A DNA stretch of 64,000 bases from Pseudothauera rhizosphaerae. Its GTDB lineage: Bacteria; Pseudomonadota; Gammaproteobacteria; Burkholderiales; Rhodocyclaceae. The position numbers and the translations under genes are program-made. Position 1 is the stretch's first letter; each line of letters starts with the position of its first letter. The notes under the pieces were generated by a model. It ran no database searches and had not been told where the DNA came from. It worked only from the letters and a program-made list of their open reading frames with translations. Shown here piece after piece: positions 48,536-60,579 of the stretch. The DNA is taken from assembly GCF_004801305.1 (NCBI RefSeq), contig NZ_SSOD01000020.1:33806-97805 (forward strand). Reading direction: 5' to 3'.

Positions 48536-49795
48536 ATGAATCCGACGACGATCCAGATCATCGGCGCGACCCTGTTCGCGATCGCTGTACTGCATACCTT
48601 CTCGACCAAGTTCTTCGAACACCTCGCCCACACCCGCCCGGCGCACGCCGGCCTGTGGCACCTGCTGGGCGAAGTGGAAGCCGTGTTCGGCTTCTGGGCC
48701 ATCGTCCTGATCCTGTTCATGGGCTTCGTGGCGGGCAAGGACGCGGCGGTGGAATACATGGATACGCGCAACTACACCGAGCCGCTGTTCGTCTTCGCCA
48801 TCATGGTGGTCGCGGCCAGCAAGCCGGTGCTGCAGTTCACCACGGCCGTCGTGCGCATGGTGGCCCGCTCCATCCCGCTGGCCGAACCCATCGCCACCTA
48901 CTTCACCATCATGGCCGTGGTGCCGCTGCTGGGTTCCTTCATCACGGAACCGGCGGCCATGACGCTGGCGGCCATGATGTTGCGCGAGCGCTACTACAGC
49001 AAGGGCATCTCGCGCCAGTTGATGTACGTGACCATCGGCGCCCTGTTCGTCAACGTCTCCATCGGCGGCACACTCACCAACTTCGCTGCGCCGCCGGTAC
49101 TGATGGTGGCCGCCACCTGGGATTGGTCGAGCCTGCACATGCTCTCCCACTTCGGCTGGAAGGCCGCCGTGGCGACCATCATCAACGCCGGTGCCGCCAC
49201 GCTGCTCTTCCGCGCCGAACTCACGGGGCTCGCCCAGAGCGAAACCGACAGCGAAAAAGGCGAAGTGCCTGCGCTGATGATAGCCATCCACGTCTTCCTG
49301 CTCGCCCTCATCGTGGTCTTCGCCCACCATCCGCCCATCTTCCTGGGCCTCTTCCTGCTCTTCATGGGAGTCGCCACCGCCTACCCCGCCTACCAGACCC
49401 GCCTCATCCTGCGGGAGGGTCTCATGGTGGCCTTCTTCCTCGCCGGCCTGGTCATCCTCGGCGGCCAGCAGGCCTGGTGGCTGGAACCACTGCTGAAAAG
49501 CATGAACGCCACCACGGTGTACTTCGGCGCCACCGCGCTGACCGCGGTCACCGACAACGCCGCACTGACCTACCTGGCCTCGCTGGTCGATGGACTCACC
49601 GACGAATTCAAGTACGCCGTGGTCTCCGGCGCCGTCACCGGCGGCGGCCTGACCGTGATCGCCAACGCCCCCAACCCTGCGGGCATGTCCATCCTGCGCC
49701 CCCATTTCAACGAGGGCGCGGTCAATCCGCTGGGCCTGTTCGTCGCCGCAGTGCCGCCGACGCTGGTGACCATCCTGGCTTTCCGGCTGCTGTAA
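48536..49795 (+). CDS. putative Na+/H+ antiporter (PF07399 type)
   Basis: A 419-residue membrane protein with about eleven helices. It matches the putative Na+/H+ antiporter family, with STKFFEHLAHTRPAHAGLWH, EPAAMTLAAMMLRERYYSKG, NVSIGGTLTNFAAPPVLMVA and TALTAVTDNAALTYLASL. The Asp in TAVTDNAALT lies within a membrane-helix pattern typical of ion-coupled transporters. It may balance sodium or pH. Ion specificity is inferred from the family. The gene stands alone, downstream of the GGDEF-EAL gene (244 bases). Confidence 0.88.
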   Translation: MNPTTIQIIGATLFAIAVLHTFSTKFFEHLAHTRPAHAGLWHLLGEVEAVFGFWAIVLILFMGFVAGKDAAVEYMDTRNYTEPLFVFAIMVVAASKPVLQFTTAVVRMVARSIPLAEPIATYFTIMAVVPLLGSFITEPAAMTLAAMMLRERYYSKGISRQLMYVTIGALFVNVSIGGTLTNFAAPPVLMVAATWDWSSLHMLSHFGWKAAVATIINAGAATLLFRAELTGLAQSETDSEKGEVPALMIAIHVFLLALIVVFAHHPPIFLGLFLLFMGVATAYPAYQTRLILREGLMVAFFLAGLVILGGQQAWWLEPLLKSMNATTVYFGATALTAVTDNAALTYLASLVDGLTDEFKYAVVSGAVTGGGLTVIANAPNPAGMSILRPHFNEGAVNPLGLFVAAVPPTLVTILAFRLL

Positions 49796-49817
49796 GCAGC
49801 GAGCGCGGGGCGGGCGC

Positions 49818-50675
49818 TCAGCCGCGCCGCCCCGCGCCGGCCAGCAGCACACGGATCTCGCGCAACTTGGCCTTGATCCGCACGGCGTTGTCGGCACCCA
49901 TGCGGATCATGATCTTCTGCCCGGCCGGCAGGGCTTCCAGGCGCTCGTCGGCGAAACGGTAGCGCACCCTGGGCTGGACCAGGGGGATGGGATCGCGGAC
50001 CTCCGGCGTGGCGATCAACTGGTCGATCACCGCCATCAGCCGGTCGTTGAACTGCGTCCCGCCGGGGTAGCCGAGTTCCTCCCAGGCCGCCTGGAACAGC
50101 GGATAGAAGCGCGCGTAGAGCGCCACCAGGCGATCGGCGGGGACGGCCTCGGCAAGCCGCACGTAGGGCGAATACCGCGCCGCGTTGTCCGGTGCGATGA
50201 CCAGCGCGTCCGGCGCCCCGCTCACGCGGAAGGCGCCCTCCGCCTGGCGCAGCGGCGCACGGGCCACCGGCAATGTGTTTCCGGGCAGGTTGTCCACCGT
50301 CACCACGATGCGGCGCACGAGGTGATTCACGATGAGCAGGCCGGCACTGTCGCCCGCCAGCCCGGACAGGACCTCGCCGAAGGCGGCATCGCTGTCGTCC
50401 AGCGGCGGCAGCGGCGGGGCCCCCTCTTCCGGCTCGGCGACCGGCGGCGGAAAGTGGCGTTCGGGCTGGATGGCGCCGGGCATCCCGATGCCGGGCTGCA
50501 GGTCGGGTGCGGGCGCAACGGCGGGTGGTTGCGGCGCCGGCTGGACCACCTCCGGCACGGATGTCTCCTGCCGCCACAGCCAGGCCACCACGGCGCCGAT
50601 CACGGCCGCCACCAGCACCAGACCCAGGTAGGGCAGCAGTTTCCTGCCGCTGCGCTCGCCTTCGTTCGTCCTCAT
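49818..50675 (-). CDS. DUF3014 domain-containing membrane-anchored protein
   Basis: A 285-residue protein with one N-terminal membrane helix (LPYLGLVLVAAVIGAVVAWLW), a Pro-rich linker (about 40-90) and a DUF3014 domain (about 90-270; LIVNHLVRRIVVTVDNLPG, YARFYPLFQAAWEELGYPGG). DUF3014 proteins are found in the periplasm of Proteobacteria with unknown function. Convergent with the antiporter gene and downstream of acnB. Confidence 0.88.
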   Translation of the reverse strand: MRTNEGERSGRKLLPYLGLVLVAAVIGAVVAWLWRQETSVPEVVQPAPQPPAVAPAPDLQPGIGMPGAIQPERHFPPPVAEPEEGAPPLPPLDDSDAAFGEVLSGLAGDSAGLLIVNHLVRRIVVTVDNLPGNTLPVARAPLRQAEGAFRVSGAPDALVIAPDNAARYSPYVRLAEAVPADRLVALYARFYPLFQAAWEELGYPGGTQFNDRLMAVIDQLIATPEVRDPIPLVQPRVRYRFADERLEALPAGQKIMIRMGADNAVRIKAKLREIRVLLAGAGRRG

Positions 50676-50750
50676 GTCGTACTCCTCGTCAATTCGGCAC
50701 GCGGGTAGGAGTGCTTCAGGCGCCGCCGCGTTCCGGCACCAGCAAACCGC

Positions 50751-50789
50751 AAAGGGAAACGCCCCTGCCGGTTTCCCGGACAGGGGCGT
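50751..50789 (-). terminator. terminator-like hairpin after acnB
   Basis: Arms ACGCCCCTG and CAGGGGCGT (9 bp) span 50759-50789. On the minus strand TTCCCTTT follows. It lies 53 bases after the acnB stop. The T-tract is weak. Confidence 0.6.
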
Positions 50790-50842
50790 CTCTACCGGAC
50801 GGGCGGCGGCGCTACATGGGCGCCCCGCTCCGCCTCCCTACC

Positions 50843-53440
50843 TCACACTTCAACGGTGTCGGCCACGCTCTTGAACTCTTCGATCTGGTCGAAGTTCATG
50901 TAGCGGTAGATGTCGCCGGCCTTCTGGTTCACCACCTCGACCTGGGCCAGATACTCGGCCACGGTCGGAATCCGGCCCAGCAGCGCACATACCGCGGCCA
51001 GTTCGGCCGAGCCGAGATAGACACGGGTGTCGATGCCCAGGCGGTTCGGGAAGTTGCGCGTGGAGGTGGACATCGCAGTGCTGCCCTTGCGGACCTGCGC
51101 CTGGTTGCCCATGCACAGGGAGCAGCCCGGCATCTCCATGCGGGCGCCGGACTTGCCGAGCACGCCGTAATAGCCTTCCTCGTTGAGGATCATCGCGTCC
51201 ATCTTGGTCGGCGGGGCGATCCACAGGCGGGTCGGGATGTCGGACTTGCCGTCCAGCACCTTGCCCGCGGCGCGGAAGTGGCCGATGTTGGTCATGCACG
51301 AGCCGATGAAGACTTCGTCGATCTTGTCGCCGGCGACTTCGGACAGCAGCTTCACGTCGTCCGGGTCGTTCGGGCAGGCGACGATGGGCTCCTTGATGTC
51401 GGCCAGGTCGATCTCGATCACCGCGGCGTATTCGGCGTCGGCGTCGCCCTTGAGCAGTTCACCATTGGCGATCCACTCTTCCATCGCCTTGATGCGGCGC
51501 TTGAGGGTGCGGGCATCCTGGTAGCCGTTGGCGATCATCCACTTCATCAGCGTGATGTTCGAGTTCATGTACTCGACGATCGGCGCCTTGTTCAGATGGA
51601 CGGTGCAGCCGGCGGCGGAGCGCTCGGCCGAAGCGTCGGTGAGTTCGAAGGCCTGTTCCACCTTCAGGTCCGGCAGGCCTTCGATTTCGAGGATGCGGCC
51701 GGAGAAGATGTTCTTCTTGCCCTTCTTCTCGACGGTCAGCAGGCCCTGGCGGATCGCGTACAGCGGAATGGCATTGACCAGGTCGCGCAGCGTCACGCCC
51801 GGCTGCAGCGTGCCCTTGAAGCGCACCAGCACGGATTCCGGCATGTCCAGCGGCATCACGCCGGTGGCGGCGGCGAAAGCCACCAGGCCGGAGCCCGCCG
51901 GGAAGGAGATGCCGATGGGGAAGCGGGTGTGGCTGTCGCCGCCGGTGCCGACGGTGTCCGGCAGCAGCAGGCGGTTGAGCCAGGAGTGGATCACGCCGTC
52001 GCCCGGACGCAGCGCCACGCCGCCGCGGGTGCTGATGAAGCTCGGCAGCTCGCGGTGCATGCGCACGTCCACCAGCTTGGGATAGGCGGCGGTGTGGCAG
52101 AAGGACTGCATCACCATGTCGGCGGAGAAGCCCAAGCAGGCGAGGTCCTTGAGTTCGTCGCGGGTCATCGGGCCGGTGGTGTCCTGCGAGCCGACGGTGG
52201 TCATCTTCGGTTCGCAGTAGGTGCCCGGACGGATGCCCTGGCCTTCCGGCAGGCCGCAGGCGCGGCCGACCATCTTCTGCGCCAGGGAGAAGCCCTTGCC
52301 GCTATCGACCGGGGCCTGCGGCAGGCGGAACAGGGTGGAGGGCGGCAGGCCCAGGGCCTCGCGCGCCTTGGCGGTGAGGCCGCGGCCGATGATCAGCGGA
52401 ATACGGCCGCCGGCGCGCACTTCGTCGAGGATCACCAGGGTCTTGAGCTGCGATTCGGCGATCACCGCGCCGTTCTTCAGCGCGGTGACCTTGCCGCTGG
52501 CCTGGTCGACCTTCAGCTCGATCTCGTCGCCCATGTCCATCTGGCCGGCGTCGATCTCGATCGGCAGCGCGCCGGCGTCTTCCATGGTGTTGAAGAAGAT
52601 CGGGGCGATCTTGGAGCCCAGACACACGCCGCCGAAGCGCTTGTTCGGCACGAAGGGGATGTCCTCGCCGGTGAACCACAGTACCGAGTTGGTGGCGGAC
52701 TTGCGCGAGGAGCCGGTGCCGACCACGTCGCCGACGTAGGCGACCAGGTTGCCCTTGGCCTTGAGCTCTTCGAGGAACTTGACCGGCCCGCGCACGCCCG
52801 CCTCTTCCGGGGTGATGCCCGGACGCGGGTTCTTCAGCATGGCCAGCGCGTGTAGCGGGATGTCGGGGCGCGACCAGGCGTCCGGTGCGGGCGAGAGGTC
52901 GTCGGTGTTGGTTTCGCCGGTGACCTTGAACACGGTGAGCTTCTGCGAGGCCGGCACTTCCGGGCGGCTGGTGAACCATTCGGCGTCGGCCCAGGACTGC
53001 AGCACCGCCTTGGCGTTGGCGTTGCCGGCGGAGGCCAGTTCCTTGACGTCGTGGAAGTAGTCGAACACCAGCAGGGTCTTCTTCAGGCCCTCGGCGGCAA
53101 TCTTGCCCACTTCGGAATCGCCCAGCAGGTCGATCAGCGGCTTGATGTTGAAGCCGCCCAGCATGGTGCCCAGCAGTTCGGTGGCCTTGGCGCGCGACAC
53201 CAGCGCACAGGTTTCCTCGCCCTTGGCGACGCGGGCCAGGAACTCGGCCTTGACCTTGGCGGCGTCATCCACGCCGGCCGGCACACGGTAGGTGAGCAGT
53301 TCGACCAGGAAGGCCTCCTCGCCGGCGGGCGGGTTCTTCAGCAGGGCGACCAAGTCGATGGTCTGCTGCTTGTTCAGCGGCAGGGCGGGGATGCCGAGGG
53401 CGGCACGCTCGGCGGCATGGGCACGGTAGGCTTCAAGCAC
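50843..53440 (-). CDS. acnB: aconitate hydratase B
   Basis: An 865-residue AcnB. It has the HEAT-like N-terminus ([21 protein letters not shown]), the swivelling domain near [18 protein letters not shown], and the iron-sulfur-ligand cysteines in [12 protein letters not shown] and [17 protein letters not shown]. It converts citrate to isocitrate and is the main TCA aconitase in E. coli. It is divergent from acnA. A GntR-type palindrome lies in its promoter. Confidence 0.97.
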   Translation of the reverse strand: MLEAYRAHAAERAALGIPALPLNKQQTIDLVALLKNPPAGEEAFLVELLTYRVPAGVDDAAKVKAEFLARVAKGEETCALVSRAKATELLGTMLGGFNIKPLIDLLGDSEVGKIAAEGLKKTLLVFDYFHDVKELASAGNANAKAVLQSWADAEWFTSRPEVPASQKLTVFKVTGETNTDDLSPAPDAWSRPDIPLHALAMLKNPRPGITPEEAGVRGPVKFLEELKAKGNLVAYVGDVVGTGSSRKSATNSVLWFTGEDIPFVPNKRFGGVCLGSKIAPIFFNTMEDAGALPIEIDAGQMDMGDEIELKVDQASGKVTALKNGAVIAESQLKTLVILDEVRAGGRIPLIIGRGLTAKAREALGLPPSTLFRLPQAPVDSGKGFSLAQKMVGRACGLPEGQGIRPGTYCEPKMTTVGSQDTTGPMTRDELKDLACLGFSADMVMQSFCHTAAYPKLVDVRMHRELPSFISTRGGVALRPGDGVIHSWLNRLLLPDTVGTGGDSHTRFPIGISFPAGSGLVAFAAATGVMPLDMPESVLVRFKGTLQPGVTLRDLVNAIPLYAIRQGLLTVEKKGKKNIFSGRILEIEGLPDLKVEQAFELTDASAERSAAGCTVHLNKAPIVEYMNSNITLMKWMIANGYQDARTLKRRIKAMEEWIANGELLKGDADAEYAAVIEIDLADIKEPIVACPNDPDDVKLLSEVAGDKIDEVFIGSCMTNIGHFRAAGKVLDGKSDIPTRLWIAPPTKMDAMILNEEGYYGVLGKSGARMEMPGCSLCMGNQAQVRKGSTAMSTSTRNFPNRLGIDTRVYLGSAELAAVCALLGRIPTVAEYLAQVEVVNQKAGDIYRYMNFDQIEEFKSVADTVEV

Positions 53441-53801
53441 GGCGACTTCCTTCCTTGTTCGTGACGGTGGCTAGGGGATTTCCGGGGGGTCACCCGGAAG
53501 CGGCTCGCGCAGATTATATGTCTTTTATAAGACTTGCGGTGCAACGCAGCATCGAAACGCGTCCGGCCGGATTCTACCCTTCGGCGCCACGCCGTGCACC
53601 AGCTTCCTGCGGGCGCCGCGGAGCACGCCACGGCGTGCGGAAAGTCGCGGGAATCCCGGTACTGGGCTACAAGTGAGTTAGGCACTGCGGCTGCGGAAAC
53701 CCGGCCAGACGGTGCATGGAACACGCGGGAACACGTCCGCGGCACGCGGGTCGGACCTTCTGTGTCCGGCGGCACGCCGCCCATTGCCAGGGAGATCGAC
53801 C
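53441..53801. promoter_or_regulatory. acnB/acnA divergent intergenic region with GntR-type palindrome
   Basis: A 361-base region without a supported gene. The palindrome-like GTCTTTTATAAGAC at 53520-53533 differs from the gntR/mdh core at one base. On the minus strand TATAAT at 53518-53513 abuts it, so a repressor would cover the acnB promoter. No motif specific to acnA was seen. The start of acnA at 53802 follows AGGGAG. Confidence 0.6.
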
Positions 53802-56510
<2,709 letters not shown>

Positions 56511-56521
56511 GAAAGGCGGCG

Positions 56522-56599
56522 TGTAGGAGCGGCCTTGGCCGCGATGCGGCGGTTCCAGGTGCTCATGACCGCCGCATCGCGGGCAAGCCCGCTCCTACA
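56522..56599. repeat. REPIN-like inverted pair of REP elements
   Basis: Two 31-base arms, 56522-56552 and 56569-56599, face each other with a 16-base spacer. Each contains GTAGGAGCG, a short hairpin and CGATGCGGCGG. The arms differ at two positions that pair with each other inside the small hairpin (GGCC-TT-GGCC in one, GGGC-TT-GCCC in the other), so base pairing is preserved. This resembles REP doublets of Pseudomonas and relatives. It lies between acnA and the YchJ gene. Confidence 0.75.
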
Positions 56600-56637
56600 G
56601 TTATGATGCGTGCCTTCATCGTTCTCGCAGGCCCCCC

Positions 56638-57048
56638 ATGTCCGCCAGGCGCAAGCCTTCATCCCCTCTCCCCTGCCCCTGCGGCTCCGGCCGCGGCTAC
56701 GCGGACTGCTGCGGCCCGGCCCACGCCGGCACACAGTGGCCCGCCACCGCCGAGGCGCTGATGCGCTCCCGCTACAGCGCCTTCGCCCTGGGGCTGGAGG
56801 ACTGGCTGCTCGCCACCTGGCACGCCTCCACCCGCCCGCCGGCGCTCGCCCTCGACGAGACCCCGGCCGCCAAGTGGATAGGCCTGCAGGTGCGGCGCCA
56901 CGAAGCCATGGACGCGGACCATGCCGTCGTGGAATTCGTCGCCCGCTACCGCGTCGGCGGGCGTGCCGGCCGGCTGCACGAAACCAGCCGCTTCGTGCGC
57001 GAGGACGGCCGCTGGTACTACGTGGACGGCGATCTGCACGAAGGCTGA
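56638..57048 (+). CDS. YchJ-family SEC-C motif protein
   Basis: A 136-residue YchJ (UPF0225) protein. The N-terminal SEC-C zinc motif PCPCGSGRGYADCCGP (residues about 12-27) is followed by an NTF2-like domain (MRSRYSAFALGLEDWLLATWH, then ETSRFVREDGRWYYVDGD). SEC-C motifs can bind ribosomes or proteins. The family function is unknown. It is close to acnA but separated by the REPIN. Confidence 0.9.
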   Translation: MSARRKPSSPLPCPCGSGRGYADCCGPAHAGTQWPATAEALMRSRYSAFALGLEDWLLATWHASTRPPALALDETPAAKWIGLQVRRHEAMDADHAVVEFVARYRVGGRAGRLHETSRFVREDGRWYYVDGDLHEG

Positions 57049-57097
57049 CGGCATGTCCCCCTATAATCGCTCCACCATAGTCTGAGCGGATGCCGCC

Positions 57098-57481
57098 GTG
57101 AATCTCGAAAAAGTCATCTTCGGCTTCTTCATCGTCCTCGCCGCCACGTTGAACTTCGGCTTCTTCATCGGCGACATCGACGATCCCATCCACCACGACA
57201 TCTACGAGCTCTTCGCCGCCATCGTGGTGAGCCTGATCGCCACCGTGCTCAAGTTCGGCGACCGCACGCAGATCGGCGCGGTGCATCTGTCCACCAGCCT
57301 GGTGGCGGACCTGCAGTTGATCGCCGCGGCCATGGTGTGGGGCTACGCGGCCCACGTGTCGGCCGGAGGACTGACGCCCGACATGACCGCCAAGGTGGTT
57401 TCGCTCTCGGGCGGCGCGCTGCTGGCCAACGGCATCTCGGTGGTCATCCTGATCGCCGAAACCATCATGCAGCGCCGCTGA
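57098..57481 (+). CDS. small membrane protein upstream of the potassium channel
   Basis: A 127-residue protein with about four membrane helices (IFGFFIVLAATLNFGFFIG, ELFAAIVVSLIATVLKFG, LVADLQLIAAAMVWGYAAHV, GALLANGISVVILIAETIM). It starts with a GTG (57098). A -10-like TATAAT lies at 57062-57067. It ends 17 bases before the channel gene, so the two are probably one transcript. No function known; a channel partner is an inference. Confidence 0.75.
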   Translation: MNLEKVIFGFFIVLAATLNFGFFIGDIDDPIHHDIYELFAAIVVSLIATVLKFGDRTQIGAVHLSTSLVADLQLIAAAMVWGYAAHVSAGGLTPDMTAKVVSLSGGALLANGISVVILIAETIMQRR

Positions 57482-57498
57482 ACCGCCCCGAGCGCGCC

Positions 57499-59238
57499 AT
57501 GACGCCCCTGTCGCGCCACCACAGCATCTTCCTGCTCATCATGCGGCGCCTGCGCGCGCCGCTGATCCTGCTGATCACCATTCTCGCCATATCGGTGCTC
57601 GGCCTCACCCTCGCCCCCGGGATGGACGAGAACGGCCAGGTCCAGTACCTGAGCTTCTTCCATGCCTTCTACTTCATCAGCTACACCGCCACCACCATAG
57701 GCTTCGGCGAGATCCCCCACGAGTTCTCCAACCAGCAGCGCCTGTGGGTGACGGTATGCATCTACCTGTCGGTGATCGGCTGGGCCTACACGCTGGCCAC
57801 CCTGTTCGCCCTGCTCGGCGACCGCAGCCTGCGCCAGGCCATCCTCACCCAGCGCTTCACGCGGGCGGTGCGACGCCTGCGCGACCCCTTCTACCTGGTG
57901 TGCGGCTACGGCGAGACCGGCCGGCTCATCTGCGGCGCCCTGGACCGCCTGCGCTACCGCGCCGTGGTCCTCGAAGTGGACGAGGACAAGGTGGGCGAGA
58001 TCGACCTGCACGGCTACGCGGCCGACGTGCCGGCCCTCGTCGCCGATGCCTCCAACCCGGAAACCCTGCGCCTGGCGGGGCTTGCCAGCCCGTACTGCGT
58101 CGGCGTCATCGCCCTCACCAACGACGACCGCGCCAACCTGGCCATCGCCATCGCCGCCCGCCTGCTGGCGCCCAGGACCCCCGCCCTGTGCCGTGCCGAA
58201 TCCGCCGAGACCGCGGCCAACATGGCCTCCTTCGGCACGCGGCACATCATCAACCCCTTCGAGAAGTTCGGCGACTACCTGGGCCTCGCCCTGCAGTCGC
58301 CCACCGCCTGGCAGTTGCTGGCCTGGCTGACCGGCCTGCCCGGCACCACCGTGGAACGCTACCGCGAGCCGCCCCGCGGCAAGTGGATCCTGTGCGGGCA
58401 TGGCCGCTTCGGCCGCGTCATGGCACGGGCGCTGGACAGCAAGTCGGTGCCCGTCACCATCATCGACCGCCATCCGCCCGAAGACCTCGACCACCGCTGG
58501 GTGCAGGGCGACGGCACCGGCGCCGCCGCGCTGGAGGCGGCCGGCGTGCGCGAGGCGGTCGGCATCGTGGCCGGCACCAGTTCGGACGTGGACAACCTGT
58601 CCATCGCCGTCACCGCGCGGGAACTGAACCGGAACCTGTTCGTCGTCATCCGCCAGAACCACTACAGCAACGGCGCGCTCTTCGACGCCTTCGACGCGGA
58701 TTTCAATATGGTGCCGAGCGAGATCATCGCCCACGAATGCCTGGCCATCCTCAACACGCCGCTGCTGGTGCCCTTCCTGGAAGAGGTGAAGCAGCGCGAC
58801 GAGGAATGGTGCGCCTGGCTGTGCAAGCGCCTCACCGGCCGCTTCGGCTGGGAGGTGCCCACGGTGTGGAGCGAGCGCATCAACCTGTCCCGCGCGCCCG
58901 CCCTCTACCGCCGCCTGATGGACGGCGAGGACGTCACCCTGGACGAACTGCTGCGTTCGCCGCAAAACCGCGCCGAATACCTGCAGTGCGAGGTAGTCCA
59001 CCTCGTGCGCGATGATGACGATCACCTGGTGATGCCGCTGGGCGACACGCCGATCCGTGCCGGCGACGAGTTGCTGCTGGTCGGCCGCCCCGATGCGCGC
59101 AGCGACCTCGACCTGTGCCTGTCCAACGAACACGCCCTCGGCTACGTACTCACCGGCGAAGACATGCCCGGCGGCCGGATATGGGAAAGGCTAGGCGGCC
59201 GGCGCAAGAACGAAGTGCGGCTGCGCCTGCCGGGCTGA
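57499..59238 (+). CDS. potassium channel with two RCK (TrkA-N) domains
   Basis: A 579-residue protein. Two membrane helices (LILLITILAISVLGLTL and WVTVCIYLSVIGWAYTLATL) surround a pore loop with the filter TATTIGFGE, close to the usual TVGYG. Two RCK/TrkA-N NAD-type domains follow: VCGYGETGRLICGAL (about 133) and LCGHGRFGRVMARAL (about 298). A TrkA-C-like region is at the end. It is a KefC/Kch-type ligand-gated potassium channel. The ligand may be a nucleotide. Follows the small membrane protein. Confidence 0.9.
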   Translation: MTPLSRHHSIFLLIMRRLRAPLILLITILAISVLGLTLAPGMDENGQVQYLSFFHAFYFISYTATTIGFGEIPHEFSNQQRLWVTVCIYLSVIGWAYTLATLFALLGDRSLRQAILTQRFTRAVRRLRDPFYLVCGYGETGRLICGALDRLRYRAVVLEVDEDKVGEIDLHGYAADVPALVADASNPETLRLAGLASPYCVGVIALTNDDRANLAIAIAARLLAPRTPALCRAESAETAANMASFGTRHIINPFEKFGDYLGLALQSPTAWQLLAWLTGLPGTTVERYREPPRGKWILCGHGRFGRVMARALDSKSVPVTIIDRHPPEDLDHRWVQGDGTGAAALEAAGVREAVGIVAGTSSDVDNLSIAVTARELNRNLFVVIRQNHYSNGALFDAFDADFNMVPSEIIAHECLAILNTPLLVPFLEEVKQRDEEWCAWLCKRLTGRFGWEVPTVWSERINLSRAPALYRRLMDGEDVTLDELLRSPQNRAEYLQCEVVHLVRDDDDHLVMPLGDTPIRAGDELLLVGRPDARSDLDLCLSNEHALGYVLTGEDMPGGRIWERLGGRRKNEVRLRLPG

Positions 59239-59243
59239 ACCCT

Positions 59244-59477
59244 TCAGCCCTCCGCCGCCACCAGCTCGATGGTCTCGCCGGCGAAGCTCACCCGCTGCCC
59301 CGGGCGCAGCTTGGCGCGCTTGCGCGTCTCCACCGCGCCATCGACCCGCACCTGGCCGGCCTCCACCGCCGCATGGGCGGCCCCGCCCGACTCCACCAGG
59401 CCGAGGGTCTTCAGCAACTGGTCGAGCTGGATGTGATCGCCGCGTACGGCGAAGCGCTGCGTCTTCGGTGATGGCAT
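59244..59477 (-). CDS. S4-domain RNA-binding protein
   Basis: A 77-residue S4-domain protein (YbcJ-like): IQLDQLLKTLGLVESGGAAH, then VRVDGAVETRKRAKLRPGQRVSF (shortened). Such proteins bind structured RNA or the ribosome. It is convergent with the channel gene, six bases between stops. Confidence 0.88.
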   Translation of the reverse strand: MPSPKTQRFAVRGDHIQLDQLLKTLGLVESGGAAHAAVEAGQVRVDGAVETRKRAKLRPGQRVSFAGETIELVAAEG

Positions 59478-59579
59478 GCCCTGCTCCGGCGCTGCCGGCC
59501 GGCAGCGCGTAGAATCCGTGGAAACCGGCGGGCCGCCCCGCCACGTCCCGAATTGTCGCCGACAACGCCGCCCGCCGCC

Positions 59580-60476
59580 ATGGCCCAGACCGCCCCAGCC
59601 GCCCCGAGCGGCCTGCTCGCCCGCATCGAACTGACCCGCAACCGCGCCCTGGAAAGCGGCTCACTGCAGCCCATCCTCACCGAACGGGCCACGCTGGAGA
59701 ACGGCGCCCTGCCATTCAGCGTGCGCTGGATTTCCAGCCTCGAACACAAGCACGCGGCGCGGGAACAGGCCGCTGGACGGCGCGACGGGGACTTCAACCC
59801 CTTCCTGCCGCCCGAACCCGCCCTCACCGTCGGCCCGCTGGGCGAGGCGCATCTGGCGGTGCTGAACAAGTTCCCGGTCATCGACCGCCACCTGCTGGTG
59901 ATCACCCGCGCCTTCGAAGACCAGACCGCACCGCTGACCGCAGCCGATTTCGCCGCGCTCGCCTTCGTCATGGGGCCCCACGGCGGGCTGGGCTTCTACA
60001 ACGGCGGCGCGGCGGCCGGCGCCAGCCAGCGCCACAAGCACCTGCAGTGGATTCCCGCCGCGGCCGGCGAGGCTTCCCTCGCGCCCCAGACCGCCCGCCT
60101 GACCGCCCAGGCCGGCGACACGGCTGTGCACACGCTGGCGGAACTGCCCTACCGCCATGCCTTCGTCCGGCTGAATACAGTGGAATGGGACCGCCCGCAG
60201 GCCGCCGGCGAACGCCTGCACGCCGCCTTCGTCCGCCTGTGCGCCGCCCTGGACGTACCCGCCGCGGCAGATCCCATGCCGCCCTACAACCTGCTGCTCG
60301 ACCGCGACTGGATGCTGCTGGTGCCGCGCCGGCGGGAACACTGGGAGGACATCTCGGTGAACGCCCTGGGCTTCGCCGGTTCGCTCTTCGTGCGCCGCCC
60401 GGCGCAGATCGAGCTGATCCGCACCGCCGGGCCGCTCAGGCTGCTGGCCGAGGTTGCCGAGCCGGCGGACTATTAA
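59580..60476 (+). CDS. ATP adenylyltransferase (Ap4A phosphorylase)
   Basis: A 298-residue Ap4A phosphorylase II of the HIT superfamily. The catalytic HxHxQ is HKHLQ in SQRHKHLQWIP, preceded by FNPFLPPEPALTV and NKFPVIDRHLLVITR. It cleaves Ap4A with phosphate to ATP and ADP, lowering this alarmone. The ATG at 59580 was chosen over the TTG at 59553. Divergent from the S4 gene. Confidence 0.92.
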   Translation: MAQTAPAAPSGLLARIELTRNRALESGSLQPILTERATLENGALPFSVRWISSLEHKHAAREQAAGRRDGDFNPFLPPEPALTVGPLGEAHLAVLNKFPVIDRHLLVITRAFEDQTAPLTAADFAALAFVMGPHGGLGFYNGGAAAGASQRHKHLQWIPAAAGEASLAPQTARLTAQAGDTAVHTLAELPYRHAFVRLNTVEWDRPQAAGERLHAAFVRLCAALDVPAAADPMPPYNLLLDRDWMLLVPRRREHWEDISVNALGFAGSLFVRRPAQIELIRTAGPLRLLAEVAEPADY

Positions 60477-60500
60477 CCGGCAACGAAATACCGGACCACC

Positions 60501-60562
60501 GTTCGGGCTGAGCTTGTCGAAGCCCGCTCTGTGCAACGCCCTTCGACAAGCTCAGGGCGAAC
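60501..60562. repeat. second REPIN-like inverted pair
   Basis: Two 25-base arms, 60501-60525 and 60538-60562, share GTTCG, a shared CTGAGCTTGTCGAA core and a terminal stem. The first arm carries GGGC/GCCC and the second GCCC/GGGC as closing pairs, so the stem is kept by compensatory changes. It lies between convergent genes. A related single element lies at 63024-63052. Confidence 0.7.
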
Positions 60563-60579
60563 GGTTTGTCGATCGAAAC

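Noticed and set aside
53455..53676. 73-codon open frame in the acnB/acnA gap
   Set aside because: No homology, no ribosome site, and it runs over the operator and promoter region.
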